DNA of 25,853 bases from a virus, in IMG/VR virus record IMGVR_UViG_3300049846_000451, positions 1 through 25,853 of that record; one strand, written 5' to 3'. Below are positions 10,994-16,674 of this stretch, in pieces. The stretch's first letter is position 1. The number at the start of each line of letters is the position of its first letter. Both the position numbers and the translations under genes were made by a program. A model generated the notes under the pieces. That model was not told the origin of the DNA. It was given only the letters and a program-made list of their open reading frames with translations, and made no database searches.

Positions 10994-11136
10994 GAGTCGA
11001 ATCCCGATGAATTATTTCGGTGTAGGGTATAATTCTTTTGAATACGAATATCAGAGTTTTTAAACGTCCAACATTCCCCATTACTATCTAGAAAGACAAC
11101 CCATTCAAGATCATGTTCTTGAGATCGATCAATCAT
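10972..11136 (-). CDS. Small conserved protein with a disrupted or unusual start
   Basis: The clear coding frame ends in TAG at 10972 and contains WVVFLDSNGECWTFKNSDIR. The only ATG in frame (11136) gives 54 residues, but coding-like sequence continues upstream of it (NPQISVLTPKGKGWAFF), which I associate with small cyanophage proteins that begin two to four residues before NPQ. There the frame reads GTG ATT TAA TTA AAT CCT, so a stop follows a possible GTG start by two codons. Either translation begins at the internal ATG, or a noncanonical start is used, or the gene is decaying. The 3' end overlaps the start of the 222-residue gene by 22 bases. Confidence 0.55.
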   Translation of the reverse strand: MIDRSQEHDLEWVVFLDSNGECWTFKNSDIRIQKNYTLHRNNSSGFDSCTTQTQ

Positions 11137-11195
11137 AAAAAAAGCCCAACCCTTACCTTTTGGAGTAAGGACTGAGATTTGAGGATTTAATTAAA

Positions 11196-11336
11196 TCACC
11201 TACCTTGACCGCGATACCTTTTTTTACGTCCATTACGAGAGGTTGCACTTAGCAATGTACGCGGAGAACGTCCTTGACGAGTCTTCTTTGGTGCTCCTGG
11301 TTGAAACAGGACTTTATTACTTCCACCTTTAGCCAT
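11196..11336 (-). CDS. Very small basic protein (46 residues) ending KKRYRGQGR
   Basis: The protein starts MAKGGSNKVLFQPGAPKK and ends RNGRKKRYRGQGR. It is strongly basic (about a quarter Lys plus Arg) and lacks hydrophobic segments, so nucleic-acid binding is plausible. Short proteins with a C-terminal KKYRGQGR-like tail recur in T4-like phages next to structural genes, and the function is unknown to me. The start overlaps the last 8 bases of the 53-residue gene upstream. A GGAGG-type site (AUGGAGGAAAUUUUAA before the ATG) gives a good ribosome binding site. Confidence 0.75.
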   Translation of the reverse strand: MAKGGSNKVLFQPGAPKKTRQGRSPRTLLSATSRNGRKKRYRGQGR

Positions 11337-11490
11337 TTAAAATTTCCTCCATTTCAATTAAAGTTGGATCAATGTCTTCTCCCGAGAAATAACGCTCTGA
11401 GAAGTCTTGAAGAATCTCAGTACAGTCTTCCATACTGAGATTTGTATAAATTTTACGCCCTTTATATAAAAGATTGTAGAGTTTATTCAT
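11329..11490 (-). CDS. Small conserved acidic protein (53 residues)
   Basis: The product starts MNKLYNLLYKGRKIYTNLSM and continues with an acidic helical half (EDCTEILQDFSERYFSGEDI). It resembles short conserved proteins common in T4-like cyanophages, with no known function. Its ATG overlaps the stop of the glycosyltransferase by one base (TGATG), so it is translationally coupled, and its own 3' end carries the ribosome binding site of the next small gene. Confidence 0.75.
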   Translation of the reverse strand: MNKLYNLLYKGRKIYTNLSMEDCTEILQDFSERYFSGEDIDPTLIEMEEILNG

Positions 11491-12257
11491 CAGATAATAC
11501 GAGTTTTTTCATGCCCCACACGAATACGAGGATCGCACCAGATCTTAAAGCCTTTCTCAATGGCATCAAGACAGAAAGAAACATCCTCTCCACACATATC
11601 CTGAACTGCACCGGACTCAAAGACTTGCATCTTTGGAGCAAACCAAGGATACTCAAGTTGCTCAAAAACTCCATTCTTAATCAGAACCCAACCAAATCCA
11701 GTGTAATCAACTGTGAATGGTTTACGACGCTTTGAGATGCTCTCCACAGTTTCGTGATTCATTACACCACCATTCTTACGGAAATCATCCTCTTCTAACC
11801 AGTGTGCGACAGATGTTGTGTGCCCATCTTCGGTAGCGTACCAACCAGCAGAAATTTCCCGCTCCTCTCCTTCAGCAGGAAGAGCCATATCACAGAGTTG
11901 CCAGAATTTGTTAGAATCAAAAACAATATCATTATCAATCCAGAGTTGATAATCATACTGAAGTTTTCCATCCCAAGGAATTTGCTTAGGTCCACGAAGT
12001 ACATTTGCTCCGAGTACTTTACATCTCGCAAAGTTTACCATTGAAGAGTAATCTTGTGAGATCTGAATACTCATTCCATTTTGAACAAGATCAAAACAAA
12101 GTTGTACAAATGCCTTTAGAAAAATATAAGAGCATCCTCTACCAGGAAGACAGAAAACAATACTCTTTCCTTTCATTCTTTCCTTAATCGCATCATAGTC
12201 CCAATCTTCTGATGTTTTACTTGGAACTGCTGCTTTAACTGTAAATCCTTTTGCCAT
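11490..12257 (-). CDS. Glycosyltransferase-like protein, GT-A fold
   Basis: With the ATG at 12257 the protein has 255 residues (MAKGFTVKAAVPSK). A TTG four codons upstream is possible but less likely. Features of a GT-A glycosyltransferase are an N-terminal beta strand (KSIVFCLPGRG), the NFARCKVLGA helix, the DxD-like metal and nucleotide-sugar site in YQLWIDNDIVFD, and a C-terminal GEDVSFCLDAIEKGFKIWCD, the acceptor-side acidic motif. Similar proteins are widespread in cyanomyoviruses next to structural genes and may modify virion or host sugars; the substrate cannot be read from sequence. A promoter region with both sigma70-type and late cores lies 25-53 bases upstream. Confidence 0.75.
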   Translation of the reverse strand: MAKGFTVKAAVPSKTSEDWDYDAIKERMKGKSIVFCLPGRGCSYIFLKAFVQLCFDLVQNGMSIQISQDYSSMVNFARCKVLGANVLRGPKQIPWDGKLQYDYQLWIDNDIVFDSNKFWQLCDMALPAEGEEREISAGWYATEDGHTTSVAHWLEEDDFRKNGGVMNHETVESISKRRKPFTVDYTGFGWVLIKNGVFEQLEYPWFAPKMQVFESGAVQDMCGEDVSFCLDAIEKGFKIWCDPRIRVGHEKTRII

Positions 12258-12281
12258 AAATCGAATCAACCTTCAATATCA

Positions 12282-12310
12282 ATTTTATCCGTCTATTTAG
12301 TATTTGTCAA
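12282..12310 (-). promoter_or_regulatory. Sigma70-type promoter overlapping a late core, before the glycosyltransferase operon
   Basis: On the minus strand TTGACA is followed after exactly 17 bases by TAAAAT. Inside the spacer lies ACTAAATA, which carries the cyanophage late core CTAAATA (12294-12300). The site starts just inside the stop of the upstream 78-residue gene and ends 25 bases before the glycosyltransferase ATG, so this operon could be read both early by host-type polymerase and late. Confidence 0.7.
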
Positions 12311-12543
12311 TATGAAGATTCTCCGACCACCTTCTTATTTACTACGAGTTCCTCATAGGTTAAATCATCACCAGCATATCTTGTATCAAGAATATCTACA
12401 AGATTCTGTAAGGTGTTCCAAGTTCTTTTAAACTCATCTTCCTTCAGCGAGTGAAATAAACACTTATCCTTTGCGTATATGTGATATATCTTTTCAGTTT
12501 CTGGCATAAAAAATATCTCCGGAAATTTTTTATAAGTTTTCAT
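12307..12543 (-). CDS. Conserved small cyanophage-type protein (78 residues)
   Basis: No known domain. The middle (KIYHIYAKDKCLFHSLKEDE) followed by a helical stretch with LVDILDTRY is the style of a small conserved protein found near structural genes in T4-like cyanophages. No membrane segment. The ATG overlaps the stop of the upstream membrane protein gene by four bases (ATGA). Function unknown. Confidence 0.75.
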   Translation of the reverse strand: MKTYKKFPEIFFMPETEKIYHIYAKDKCLFHSLKEDEFKRTWNTLQNLVDILDTRYAGDDLTYEELVVNKKVVGESSY

Positions 12544-12680
12544 TTAGTTAACGCATTATATATCACAACCACACAAAAGCCCAGTGCGATAAAAAATGGG
12601 CGCGGATAACGAATCATCCAGCCCGCTAATACAACTTTCCAAAATCCCCAATATGGGGTGTTTCTTTTTATTTTATCCAT
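12540..12680 (-). CDS. Small single-pass membrane protein (46 residues)
   Basis: The product is MDKIKRNTPYWGFWK followed by VVLAGWMIRYPRP and a hydrophobic segment FFIALGFCVVVIYNA at residues about 29-43, giving one clear membrane helix plus a shorter hydrophobic stretch. It overlaps the HNH endonuclease gene upstream by 13 bases and the 78-residue gene downstream by four. Function unknown; it looks like an inner-membrane peptide. Confidence 0.7.
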   Translation of the reverse strand: MDKIKRNTPYWGFWKVVLAGWMIRYPRPFFIALGFCVVVIYNALTK

Positions 12681-13213
12681 TTTCCGTCTGGTCCTTTCTT
12701 TGGACAAAACCAATTTTCCTTTCTATCAACCCAGCGTAAATTATTGATATTATTATCAGTTTTGTTTCTATTAATATGATCAACTTCTGCTAAATTTTTC
12801 GGATTTTCTATCAGTGTTTCAGCAATCAATCTATGAGAATAATATTTGATTTGTTTTACCGTCTTTCCATTTTCATCTTTTAATGAAATATTAACTGAAA
12901 GATATCTATCATTTTTGTAGCATCCTCCTCTGAATGATTGATTCATTTTCCGAGCATATCCTCTTCTTATGGGATTTGTATGCCATTCCGTCCAAATACT
13001 TCCATCCTCACAAACATAATATCCGTCGAATTTTGTTGAGTATAATTTAATATTCTCTGGGGGAGGGGGGATATACTCTGGGAGTGGGCATGAAGGATAT
13101 TTTACTTTTTTTTCTCTGGGATTTTTTATATAAACCCACTTCCCGTTCTCTTTAATCCACTTGGTTCCATTAGATTGGACTTTTATGGTTCCTTCTGGGG
13201 CAATTTTTTTCAT
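12668..13213 (-). CDS. HNH homing endonuclease, free-standing
   Basis: The protein has 181 residues. The C-terminal half carries an HNH nuclease core: His127 in YYSHRLIAETL, Asp145-His146 in EVDHINRNKTDNN and the Asn-rich NINNLRWVDRKEN that ends the beta-beta-alpha metal finger. The N-terminal part has a short repeat-like unit (ENGKWVYIK) echoed at the extreme C-terminus (PDGKWIK). This is a selfish mobile gene typical of T4-like phages, cutting alleles that lack it. It lies at the edge of the structural block, overlaps the small membrane protein gene by 13 bases, and follows a 204-base gap with an odd GC-rich patch, which fits recent insertion. No intron boundaries are evident. Confidence 0.85.
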   Translation of the reverse strand: MKKIAPEGTIKVQSNGTKWIKENGKWVYIKNPREKKVKYPSCPLPEYIPPPPENIKLYSTKFDGYYVCEDGSIWTEWHTNPIRRGYARKMNQSFRGGCYKNDRYLSVNISLKDENGKTVKQIKYYSHRLIAETLIENPKNLAEVDHINRNKTDNNINNLRWVDRKENWFCPKKGPDGKWIK

Positions 13214-13299
13214 ACCGGAAAAAATTTTTATATGAGAGTGATAGAGAGGTCGAAAAAGACATACAGTGTAGGTTATAAGGACCCAAAAAAATTATATAC

Positions 13300-13350
13300 G
13301 GGAATAACGCCGCCGCGACGCTATAACAACCGCCCGCAAAACGCTGCCGA
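13300..13350. other. GC-rich patch in the gap before the HNH gene
   Basis: The gap 13214-13417 has no convincing gene. Within it, a run of about 50 bases rich in CGCCGCCGCG and CGCCCGC stands out from surrounding DNA that is AT-rich. It may be a remnant of the DNA imported with the endonuclease gene or a structured leader. I see no clean terminator in it. Confidence 0.45.
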
Positions 13351-13366
13351 ACCACTATCATCACCA

Positions 13367-13395
13367 AGCATAACATAAGCGGCACTCAGTGTCAA
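13367..13395 (-). promoter_or_regulatory. Sigma70-type promoter before the HNH gene
   Basis: On the minus strand a perfect TTGACA is followed after 17 bases by TATGCT, matching the -10 consensus at four of six positions. It lies 22 bases after the stop of the 46-residue gene upstream and would give a leader of about 150 bases before the HNH start. Confidence 0.45.
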
Positions 13396-13417
13396 CTAGG
13401 AGGCACACAGTAGACTA

Positions 13418-13558
13418 TCAGAACTCGATCACATCTGCGGTTGGTTCGTTATAAGCAACCGACTGATGATTGTCATCACTGAGAGTATCCAGAATCTGGA
13501 GAAGTTCGTTGCCATTGTTAGCACGACCCAGCAGAGAGATGAGGACTTGCTTGGACAT
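13418..13558 (-). CDS. Small conserved cyanophage-type protein (46 residues)
   Basis: The product starts MSKQVLISLLGRANNGNELL and ends PTADVIEF. It is helical and mildly acidic and resembles the short MSKQVLISLL proteins common in T4-like cyanophages, where function is unknown. The gap to the upstream 53-residue gene is 79 bases and contains a CTATAAAGA stretch that could be a weak promoter. No domain recognised. Confidence 0.7.
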   Translation of the reverse strand: MSKQVLISLLGRANNGNELLQILDTLSDDNHQSVAYNEPTADVIEF

Positions 13559-13637
13559 AATGAAGAAGAAAAGTGTAGTGAACTGTGTGTTTGGTGAGTG
13601 TCTTTATAGAGGCGCATCTCATTCCTCTTGCTATACC

Positions 13638-13799
13638 TTACCGTGCGGCAAGGAGAGGATTAGTGTAGTGGTAGAACTTACGGACCTCAGTATAAAGATC
13701 TGTACGCTCTTGAGTATTAGGACGTGCTGCTAATACTGCCAGACGACATTGCTCAGCGATCTCATCAAGAGTATAACGACTGGAGGGAATGTAGCGCAT
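13638..13799 (-). CDS. Small protein of unknown function (53 residues)
   Basis: The product starts MRYIPSSRYTLDEIAEQCRL and continues AVLAARPNTQERTDLYTEVR. It is predicted helical, slightly basic and without membrane segments. The TLDEIAEQCRLAV stretch could be a helix-turn-helix fragment but is too short to call. It follows the 82-residue gene by 42 bases and belongs to the transcription unit that starts near 14,366. Confidence 0.6.
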   Translation of the reverse strand: MRYIPSSRYTLDEIAEQCRLAVLAARPNTQERTDLYTEVRKFYHYTNPLLAAR

Positions 13800-13841
13800 G
13801 ATGTTGTCAGTTAGTGTGTGATCAGTGAGTGATACTTAAGG

Positions 13842-14090
13842 TCAGAAATCGAACACGTCTGAGTTAATCTGAATCACGTTCACTTTCGGGTCGGTGAATG
13901 ATACTCCGTCAGGCGTCTTAGAGATAAGTCCTTCGACCGCATCTACGAAGTCCTGATAATCATCACAGCGACGGGCAATGTCATACAAACCGTCATCATT
14001 GTTGATCCAGAGAGCAACATTCCAGGTCTCATAATTCTCCCAACCGTTATAGGAAATGTCGAGAACATTGGACTGGTAAGTGGTAGTCAT
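13842..14090 (-). CDS. Small conserved protein with NYETWNVALW motif
   Basis: The 82-residue product carries GWENYETWNVALWINNDDGL (residues about 16-35), the signature of a small family seen in phages, plasmids and bacterial mobile elements, with no assigned function that I know. The rest is acidic. Element copy 1 lies upstream, with 31 bases between it and the ATG and no clear Shine-Dalgarno sequence in that leader. It is the leftmost gene served by the repeated element. Confidence 0.75.
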   Translation of the reverse strand: MTTTYQSNVLDISYNGWENYETWNVALWINNDDGLYDIARRCDDYQDFVDAVEGLISKTPDGVSFTDPKVNVIQINSDVFDF

Positions 14091-14121
14091 TCGGAGGGAA
14101 CTTTTGAAGTGTGGTCCTTAC

Positions 14122-14151
14122 ACTATAGGGACACTTTCAACGTCCCCCCTT
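14122..14151 (-). repeat. 30-base stem-loop element, copy 1 (divergent loop)
   Basis: Plus-strand ACTATAGGGACACTTT, then CAA, then CGTCCCCCCTT. On the transcribed strand it folds as a stem with a TGAAA loop. This copy has the most divergent variable triplet and lies 31 bases from the start codon at 14090 rather than abutting it. Confidence 0.9.
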
Positions 14152-14192
14152 CCTATTACTCAAGGGCTGAGAGTATAAACGAAGGGACGTAA

Positions 14193-14366
14193 TCACCAAC
14201 GATCAGGTGCATTTAGATCCTCAACGTAAGCATCACACTTCTCCGCAGGTTCCAACTCAAACAACTTCTCCCAGTCAATCTGATGCGGGTCGAAGTCACC
14301 GAACACTGATAGATCTAGAGTGATCCTATAACGCTGCTTCTGTGCTGACTGATAAGCAACTGACAT
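14193..14366 (-). CDS. Small protein of unknown function (57 residues)
   Basis: The product starts MSVAYQSAQKQRYRITLDLS and continues VFGDFDPHQIDWEKLFELEP. It is acidic in its C-terminal half and has no membrane segment. An AAGGAGC ribosome binding site lies 8 bases before the ATG, and the strongest promoter region of the window is just upstream. It is thus the first gene of the leftward unit that continues into element copy 1 and the 82-residue gene. Confidence 0.7.
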   Translation of the reverse strand: MSVAYQSAQKQRYRITLDLSVFGDFDPHQIDWEKLFELEPAEKCDAYVEDLNAPDRW

Positions 14367-14394
14367 AAGTACGCTCCTTGTGTGTTATGAGACT

Positions 14395-14423
14395 ATTGTA
14401 AATCTTCTGGGGATTTATGTCAA
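14395..14423 (-). promoter_or_regulatory. Leftward sigma70-type promoter
   Basis: On the minus strand TTGACA is followed after exactly 17 bases by TACAAT, a full -35 match and a -10 with one mismatch. It lies 29 bases before the ATG of the 57-residue gene, which also has an AAGGAGC site. This is probably an early promoter used by the host RNA polymerase. Confidence 0.8.
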
Positions 14424-14434
14424 GGTCTTGGGGG

Positions 14435-14442
14435 TATTTATT
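14435..14442 (-). promoter_or_regulatory. T4-type late promoter core
   Basis: The minus strand reads AATAAATA, containing ATAAATA. It lies just upstream of the leftward early promoter, so the small-gene unit at 13,418-14,366 may be transcribed both early and late. Several ATAAATCC-like sequences in the same 50 bases may be decayed copies. Confidence 0.5.
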
Positions 14443-14496
14443 TGGGGTCGGTGGATTTATGCGCGACATCTGTGGGGATTTGAAAACTCGGGAGTC

Positions 14497-14525
14497 TTGA
14501 CATTTTGGGAGAGTGCTGATACAAT
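14497..14525 (+). promoter_or_regulatory. Rightward sigma70-type promoter with no plus-strand gene behind it
   Basis: TTGACA, 17 bases, TACAAT on the plus strand: the same two hexamers and spacing as the leftward promoter at 14395-14423. No plus-strand protein gene follows, so the product would be an untranslated RNA or an antisense transcript into the minus-strand genes. Confidence 0.6.
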
Positions 14526-14564
14526 GCGGGCAAAGATCACAAGGTCTGGGCACATTTAAATGCC

Positions 14565-14646
14565 CATAAGTATCAGGTCTAGAAGGATTTAAAAGCACTA
14601 TAAACACAAGCACCAGAGACATTAAAAGGACATAAGTATCAGATCT
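14565..14646. repeat. Direct repeat of 16 bases, 66 bases apart
   Basis: CATAAGTATCAGGTCT at 14565-14580 and CATAAGTATCAGATCT at 14631-14646, one mismatch. The bases before each unit are also similar (ACATTTAAATG versus ACATTAAAAGG), so the similarity reaches nearly 30 bases. It lies downstream of the rightward promoter and may be a protein-binding site. Confidence 0.65.
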
Positions 14647-14679
14647 CAGATACACTTAGAGAGGCAATATATCAGTCTA

Positions 14680-14732
14680 ATTCTCAATAATACACCCTAT
14701 TGATTCTCAATAAACTAACACTTATTGAGAAT
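14680..14732. repeat. 11-base unit, two direct copies plus one inverted copy
   Basis: ATTCTCAATAA occurs at 14680-14690 and 14703-14713, and its exact reverse complement TTATTGAGAAT at 14722-14732. The last two form a perfect 11-base stem with an 8-base loop. It could be an operator array or an RNA hairpin made by the rightward promoter; no adjacent T-run makes it a clear terminator. Confidence 0.75.
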
Positions 14733-14816
14733 GAATTAAAACGCTCACATATATTTTTTAATACATTTTTAATTGATTTTTAACGTTTTTATGCTATAAA
14801 TCACTCAAATAAGCAT

Positions 14817-14841
14817 AAAAAAGGATGCTGATTAGGCATCC
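14817..14841 (-). terminator. Intrinsic terminator of the small-gene operon
   Basis: On the minus strand GGATGC, a 7-base loop and GCATCC are followed directly by six T residues. It lies 12 bases after the stop of the last gene in the unit that begins at element copy 2. A second inverted repeat (TTTTTATGCT at 14786-14795 and AGCATAAAAA at 14812-14821) overlaps its tail. Confidence 0.88.
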
Positions 14842-14852
14842 CTATACTATAC

Positions 14853-15074
14853 TCAATCAATCCCTAATCTGTACTGAGCATAACGTTTCGCATCCTTTCT
14901 TGACTTGAATCGGGCTAACTCACCATCGAATCTTAGCGGTTCAAACTTATACCTAACTTGATTCTTGTGTATAATCTTTCGACTGTAAAAGTACAGAGAG
15001 AATACACCTTCTGGAGAATGTTGCTTCTCTTTGTTGATAATGAACGGAAGATTAACTGTAGTGGGAGTGATCAT
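14853..15074 (-). CDS. Small protein of unknown function (73 residues), last in its operon
   Basis: The product starts MITPTTVNLPFIINKEKQHS and ends with a basic helix (RFKSRKDAKRYAQYRLGID). The middle is beta-like and aromatic. The basic C-terminus with KDAKRYAQYR resembles the end of small nucleic-acid-binding or integrase-arm-like folds, but this is too weak to name. The gap to the upstream gene is 18 bases and the terminator follows 12 bases after its stop. Confidence 0.7.
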   Translation of the reverse strand: MITPTTVNLPFIINKEKQHSPEGVFSLYFYSRKIIHKNQVRYKFEPLRFDGELARFKSRKDAKRYAQYRLGID

Positions 15075-15092
15075 GATTAGAGGTGATGAGTA

Positions 15093-15377
15093 TCAAATAG
15101 GGACTGAAGTTCCGACTCTTACTTGATTCAAACTATACTGAATGTATCCAAGTTCCTTGTTAGCATTAAAAGCATTTTTCCAATGAAAGTGTGCTTCAGG
15201 GCAGTTATGTATCCCATAATAGTAATACCTAACTGAACTCTTTCCAATACCTACTAGGTTTGAAATCTGTTCAGTATTGTATCCTTCCTTATACAGATTG
15301 TTGATCAGAGAGCATAAGTTTTGAGAATGTTGAGATGCTTTACAGAACGAAATTGGTGCTACAGTAGGATAGGTCAT
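15093..15377 (-). CDS. Putative helix-turn-helix DNA-binding protein (94 residues)
   Basis: Residues about 22-55 (LCSLINNLYKEGYNTEQISN followed by LVGIGKSSVRYYYYG) have the spacing of a homeodomain-like helix-turn-helix: a first helix, a second helix QISNLVG and a recognition helix KSSVRYYYYG. The N- and C-terminal parts lack known motifs. It may regulate phage or host genes. Its start overlaps the stop of the upstream gene by one base (TGATG), so translation is coupled. The call rests on pattern only. Confidence 0.65.
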   Translation of the reverse strand: MTYPTVAPISFCKASQHSQNLCSLINNLYKEGYNTEQISNLVGIGKSSVRYYYYGIHNCPEAHFHWKNAFNANKELGYIQYSLNQVRVGTSVPI

Positions 15378-15568
15378 CAGTTAGAAGGTGAGAGGTTGAT
15401 GAGAGTAATGATTTCAAGTTCGGTGATATTATTGTCGAAATGTTCTTCCCATTCCTTATACAAAGCATAAGACTCTTGAATGAGATCTTGTTCGACAAGA
15501 TGACAGATTTGAGATTGTACTTGCTCCAAGATAATTGCGAGCATTGAATCTTTTTGAGTGTTGGTCAT
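15377..15568 (-). CDS. Small acidic helical protein (63 residues)
   Basis: The product starts MTNTQKDSMLAIILEQVQSQ and continues as mostly amphipathic helix with many Glu, which suggests a protein-protein interaction module. It overlaps the next gene by one base and the previous by four (ATGA). Function unknown. Confidence 0.7.
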   Translation of the reverse strand: MTNTQKDSMLAIILEQVQSQICHLVEQDLIQESYALYKEWEEHFDNNITELEIITLINLSPSN

Positions 15569-15753
15569 TTTGCGTTGTCGATGAGATCTTGTTCAATCTG
15601 ATGAAGTGTGCTTACTGTCCAAACTTCTGGATTTGCATAACCTTTGTTCGAGTACAGTTGACTATATCGAAATCCATAAAGATCAGGATTTAGATCTTGC
15701 AACTTCTCAAGAGTTTCAGCAATCTGAACACTGATTTGGTGTTGGTAATTCAT
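15565..15753 (-). CDS. Small protein of unknown function (62 residues)
   Basis: The product starts MNYQHQISVQIAETLEKLQD and ends with a helix (TVSTLHQIEQDLIDNAK). The end shares the IEQDLI pattern with VEQDLI in the 63-residue neighbour, which hints that the two could be old duplicates, but the rest does not align well. Coupled on both sides by ATGA overlaps. Confidence 0.7.
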   Translation of the reverse strand: MNYQHQISVQIAETLEKLQDLNPDLYGFRYSQLYSNKGYANPEVWTVSTLHQIEQDLIDNAK

Positions 15754-15881
15754 TTAATCAATTCAGCAGGACTTCCACAAGAAATGTAGAATTGGATCAT
15801 GCGTTGTGCTTCATCAAGAGTAGAGAAACTTTGTGTCCTCCAGACTTGTTGATAAGGAGTGAAATAACGAATGGTGAACAT
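15750..15881 (-). CDS. Very small protein (43 residues), unknown function
   Basis: The product starts MFTIRYFTPYQQVWRTQSFS and continues TLDEAQRMIQFYISCGSPAE. The pattern of a beta hairpin then a helix resembles a small ferredoxin-like half-fold. It is coupled to both neighbours by a one-base (TGATG) and a four-base (ATGA) overlap, which supports it as a real gene despite its length. Confidence 0.65.
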   Translation of the reverse strand: MFTIRYFTPYQQVWRTQSFSTLDEAQRMIQFYISCGSPAELIK

Positions 15882-16024
15882 CACTTAAGAGGAACAGAAT
15901 GAGAGAACTTATGACCAGCAAGATTACCAAAGTTTTGTTTTCTTGCTTGGTATTCTGACCTTGCGAGGATAACCTTAATTTGGTCAGAGTTAGAGTCTTT
16001 CCAGATGAACTTTTTGAACGTCAT
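15881..16024 (-). CDS. Very small basic protein (47 residues)
   Basis: The product starts MTFKKFIWKDSNSDQIKVIL and continues ARSEYQARKQNFGNLAGHKF. It is basic and without membrane segments. Its ATG lies four bases after the stop of the upstream gene and its stop overlaps the next start (TGATG). The end of the upstream gene (GGAGGTTGA) provides a Shine-Dalgarno sequence. Function unknown. Confidence 0.65.
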   Translation of the reverse strand: MTFKKFIWKDSNSDQIKVILARSEYQARKQNFGNLAGHKFSHSVPLK

Positions 16025-16028
16025 TGAA

Positions 16029-16265
16029 TCAACCTCCACCATACACATGATCTACAACACCAGCAGCATAAAGATTCACACCTTCGATAACAGTGAACGT
16101 AGCATACTTGTCGAACTCTTCAGCGTGCCAATCGCTAAACTCTTTGATAAACAATTCGCGGCAGTGCTCTTTAGATTCAGCAGCGATAACGACCATTCCA
16201 GAGGTATAATCAGACAGGATGTTGTTGATGATGTAGAGATTCATTTGGGATTGCTTGTTGCTCAT
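16029..16265 (-). CDS. Small protein (78 residues), first gene after element copy 2
   Basis: The product starts MSNKQSQMNLYIINNILSDY and continues with VVIAAESKEHCRELFIKEFS, a strand-helix pattern. The element ends directly at the first ATG; a second in-frame Met at residue 8 (MNLYIINN) looks like an older start, so the first seven residues may have come with the element. It heads a chain of seven tightly coupled genes down to the terminator at 14,817. Function unknown. Confidence 0.75.
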   Translation of the reverse strand: MSNKQSQMNLYIINNILSDYTSGMVVIAAESKEHCRELFIKEFSDWHAEEFDKYATFTVIEGVNLYAAGVVDHVYGGG

Positions 16266-16295
16266 ACTATAGGGACACTTTGCGCGTCCCCCCTT
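16266..16295 (-). repeat. 30-base stem-loop element, copy 2
   Basis: Variable triplet GCG on the plus strand. Abuts the ATG at 16265 directly and begins nine bases after the stop codon of the 103-residue gene. Confidence 0.95.
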
Positions 16296-16303
16296 TGATT
16301 CAC

Positions 16304-16615
16304 TCAGTCAAGTTTGATGCCATTACCGAAAGGAACATTAACTTGATTAGTATAAACAATCCACTCAAAGTTTTTCTGGAAAATGTACTCTCCATTTCCA
16401 TGTGCTTGGAGAATAGCATTGAGGCGAGACTTGGTGGTGTTTGACTTATATCCACCATCAAACAATTCCAACCAAGTATCACCTACCATAGCGATCAGAT
16501 TGTTATACAGATAGACGAAAGATACACCTTCAATGTTGATGACTTGAGTGTTATCCTTTTTCCAATCAATCTCTTGAGAGATTGCTTGATTCATTTGACG
16601 TTCGATGACTCGCAT
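16304..16615 (-). CDS. Conserved phage protein with TKSRLNAIL motif (103 residues)
   Basis: The product starts MRVIERQMNQAISQEIDWKK and has a beta-rich core (VSFVYLYNNLIAMVGDTWLE) then NTTKSRLNAILQAHGNGEYI followed by FQKNFEWIVY. I recognise this arrangement from small hypothetical proteins in several phages and mobile elements; the function is not known to me. It stands alone between elements 3 and 2. The start lies 21 bases after element copy 3 with no Shine-Dalgarno sequence in the leader. A second Met at residue 8 is an alternative start. Confidence 0.75.
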   Translation of the reverse strand: MRVIERQMNQAISQEIDWKKDNTQVINIEGVSFVYLYNNLIAMVGDTWLELFDGGYKSNTTKSRLNAILQAHGNGEYIFQKNFEWIVYTNQVNVPFGNGIKLD

Positions 16616-16636
16616 TGTGGGAAGCGTTGTGGTTAT

Positions 16637-16666
16637 ACTATAGGGACACTTTGGGCGTCCCCCCTT
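16637..16666 (-). repeat. 30-base stem-loop element, copy 3
   Basis: Variable triplet GGG. Begins eight bases after the stop of the 51-residue gene and lies 21 bases from the start codon at 16615, so it is one of four copies that do not abut an ATG. Confidence 0.95.
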
Positions 16667-16674
16667 TGATTCAG

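Larger units (their letters stand above)
14367..14852. other. 486-base regulatory junction without protein genes
   Basis: This is the longest gene-free stretch. From left to right it has a leftward sigma70-type promoter, a late core, a rightward sigma70-type promoter, a near-palindrome GGGCACATTTAAATGCCC (14548-14565), a 16-base direct repeat, three copies of an 11-base unit with two forming a perfect inverted repeat, a very AT-rich tract (14,740-14,820) and a terminator. It separates two transcription units and could also be a replication-origin-like region, though nothing proves that. Confidence 0.6.

Noticed and set aside
13170-13385. Minus-strand open frame of 71 codons before the HNH gene
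   Set aside because: It overlaps the HNH start in another frame and reads through the GC-rich patch; no ribosome binding site or family pattern supports it.
14326-14655. Minus-strand open frame of 109 codons
   Set aside because: It runs over two promoters and a palindrome, has an unlikely composition, and overlaps the 57-residue gene, which has a good ribosome binding site.
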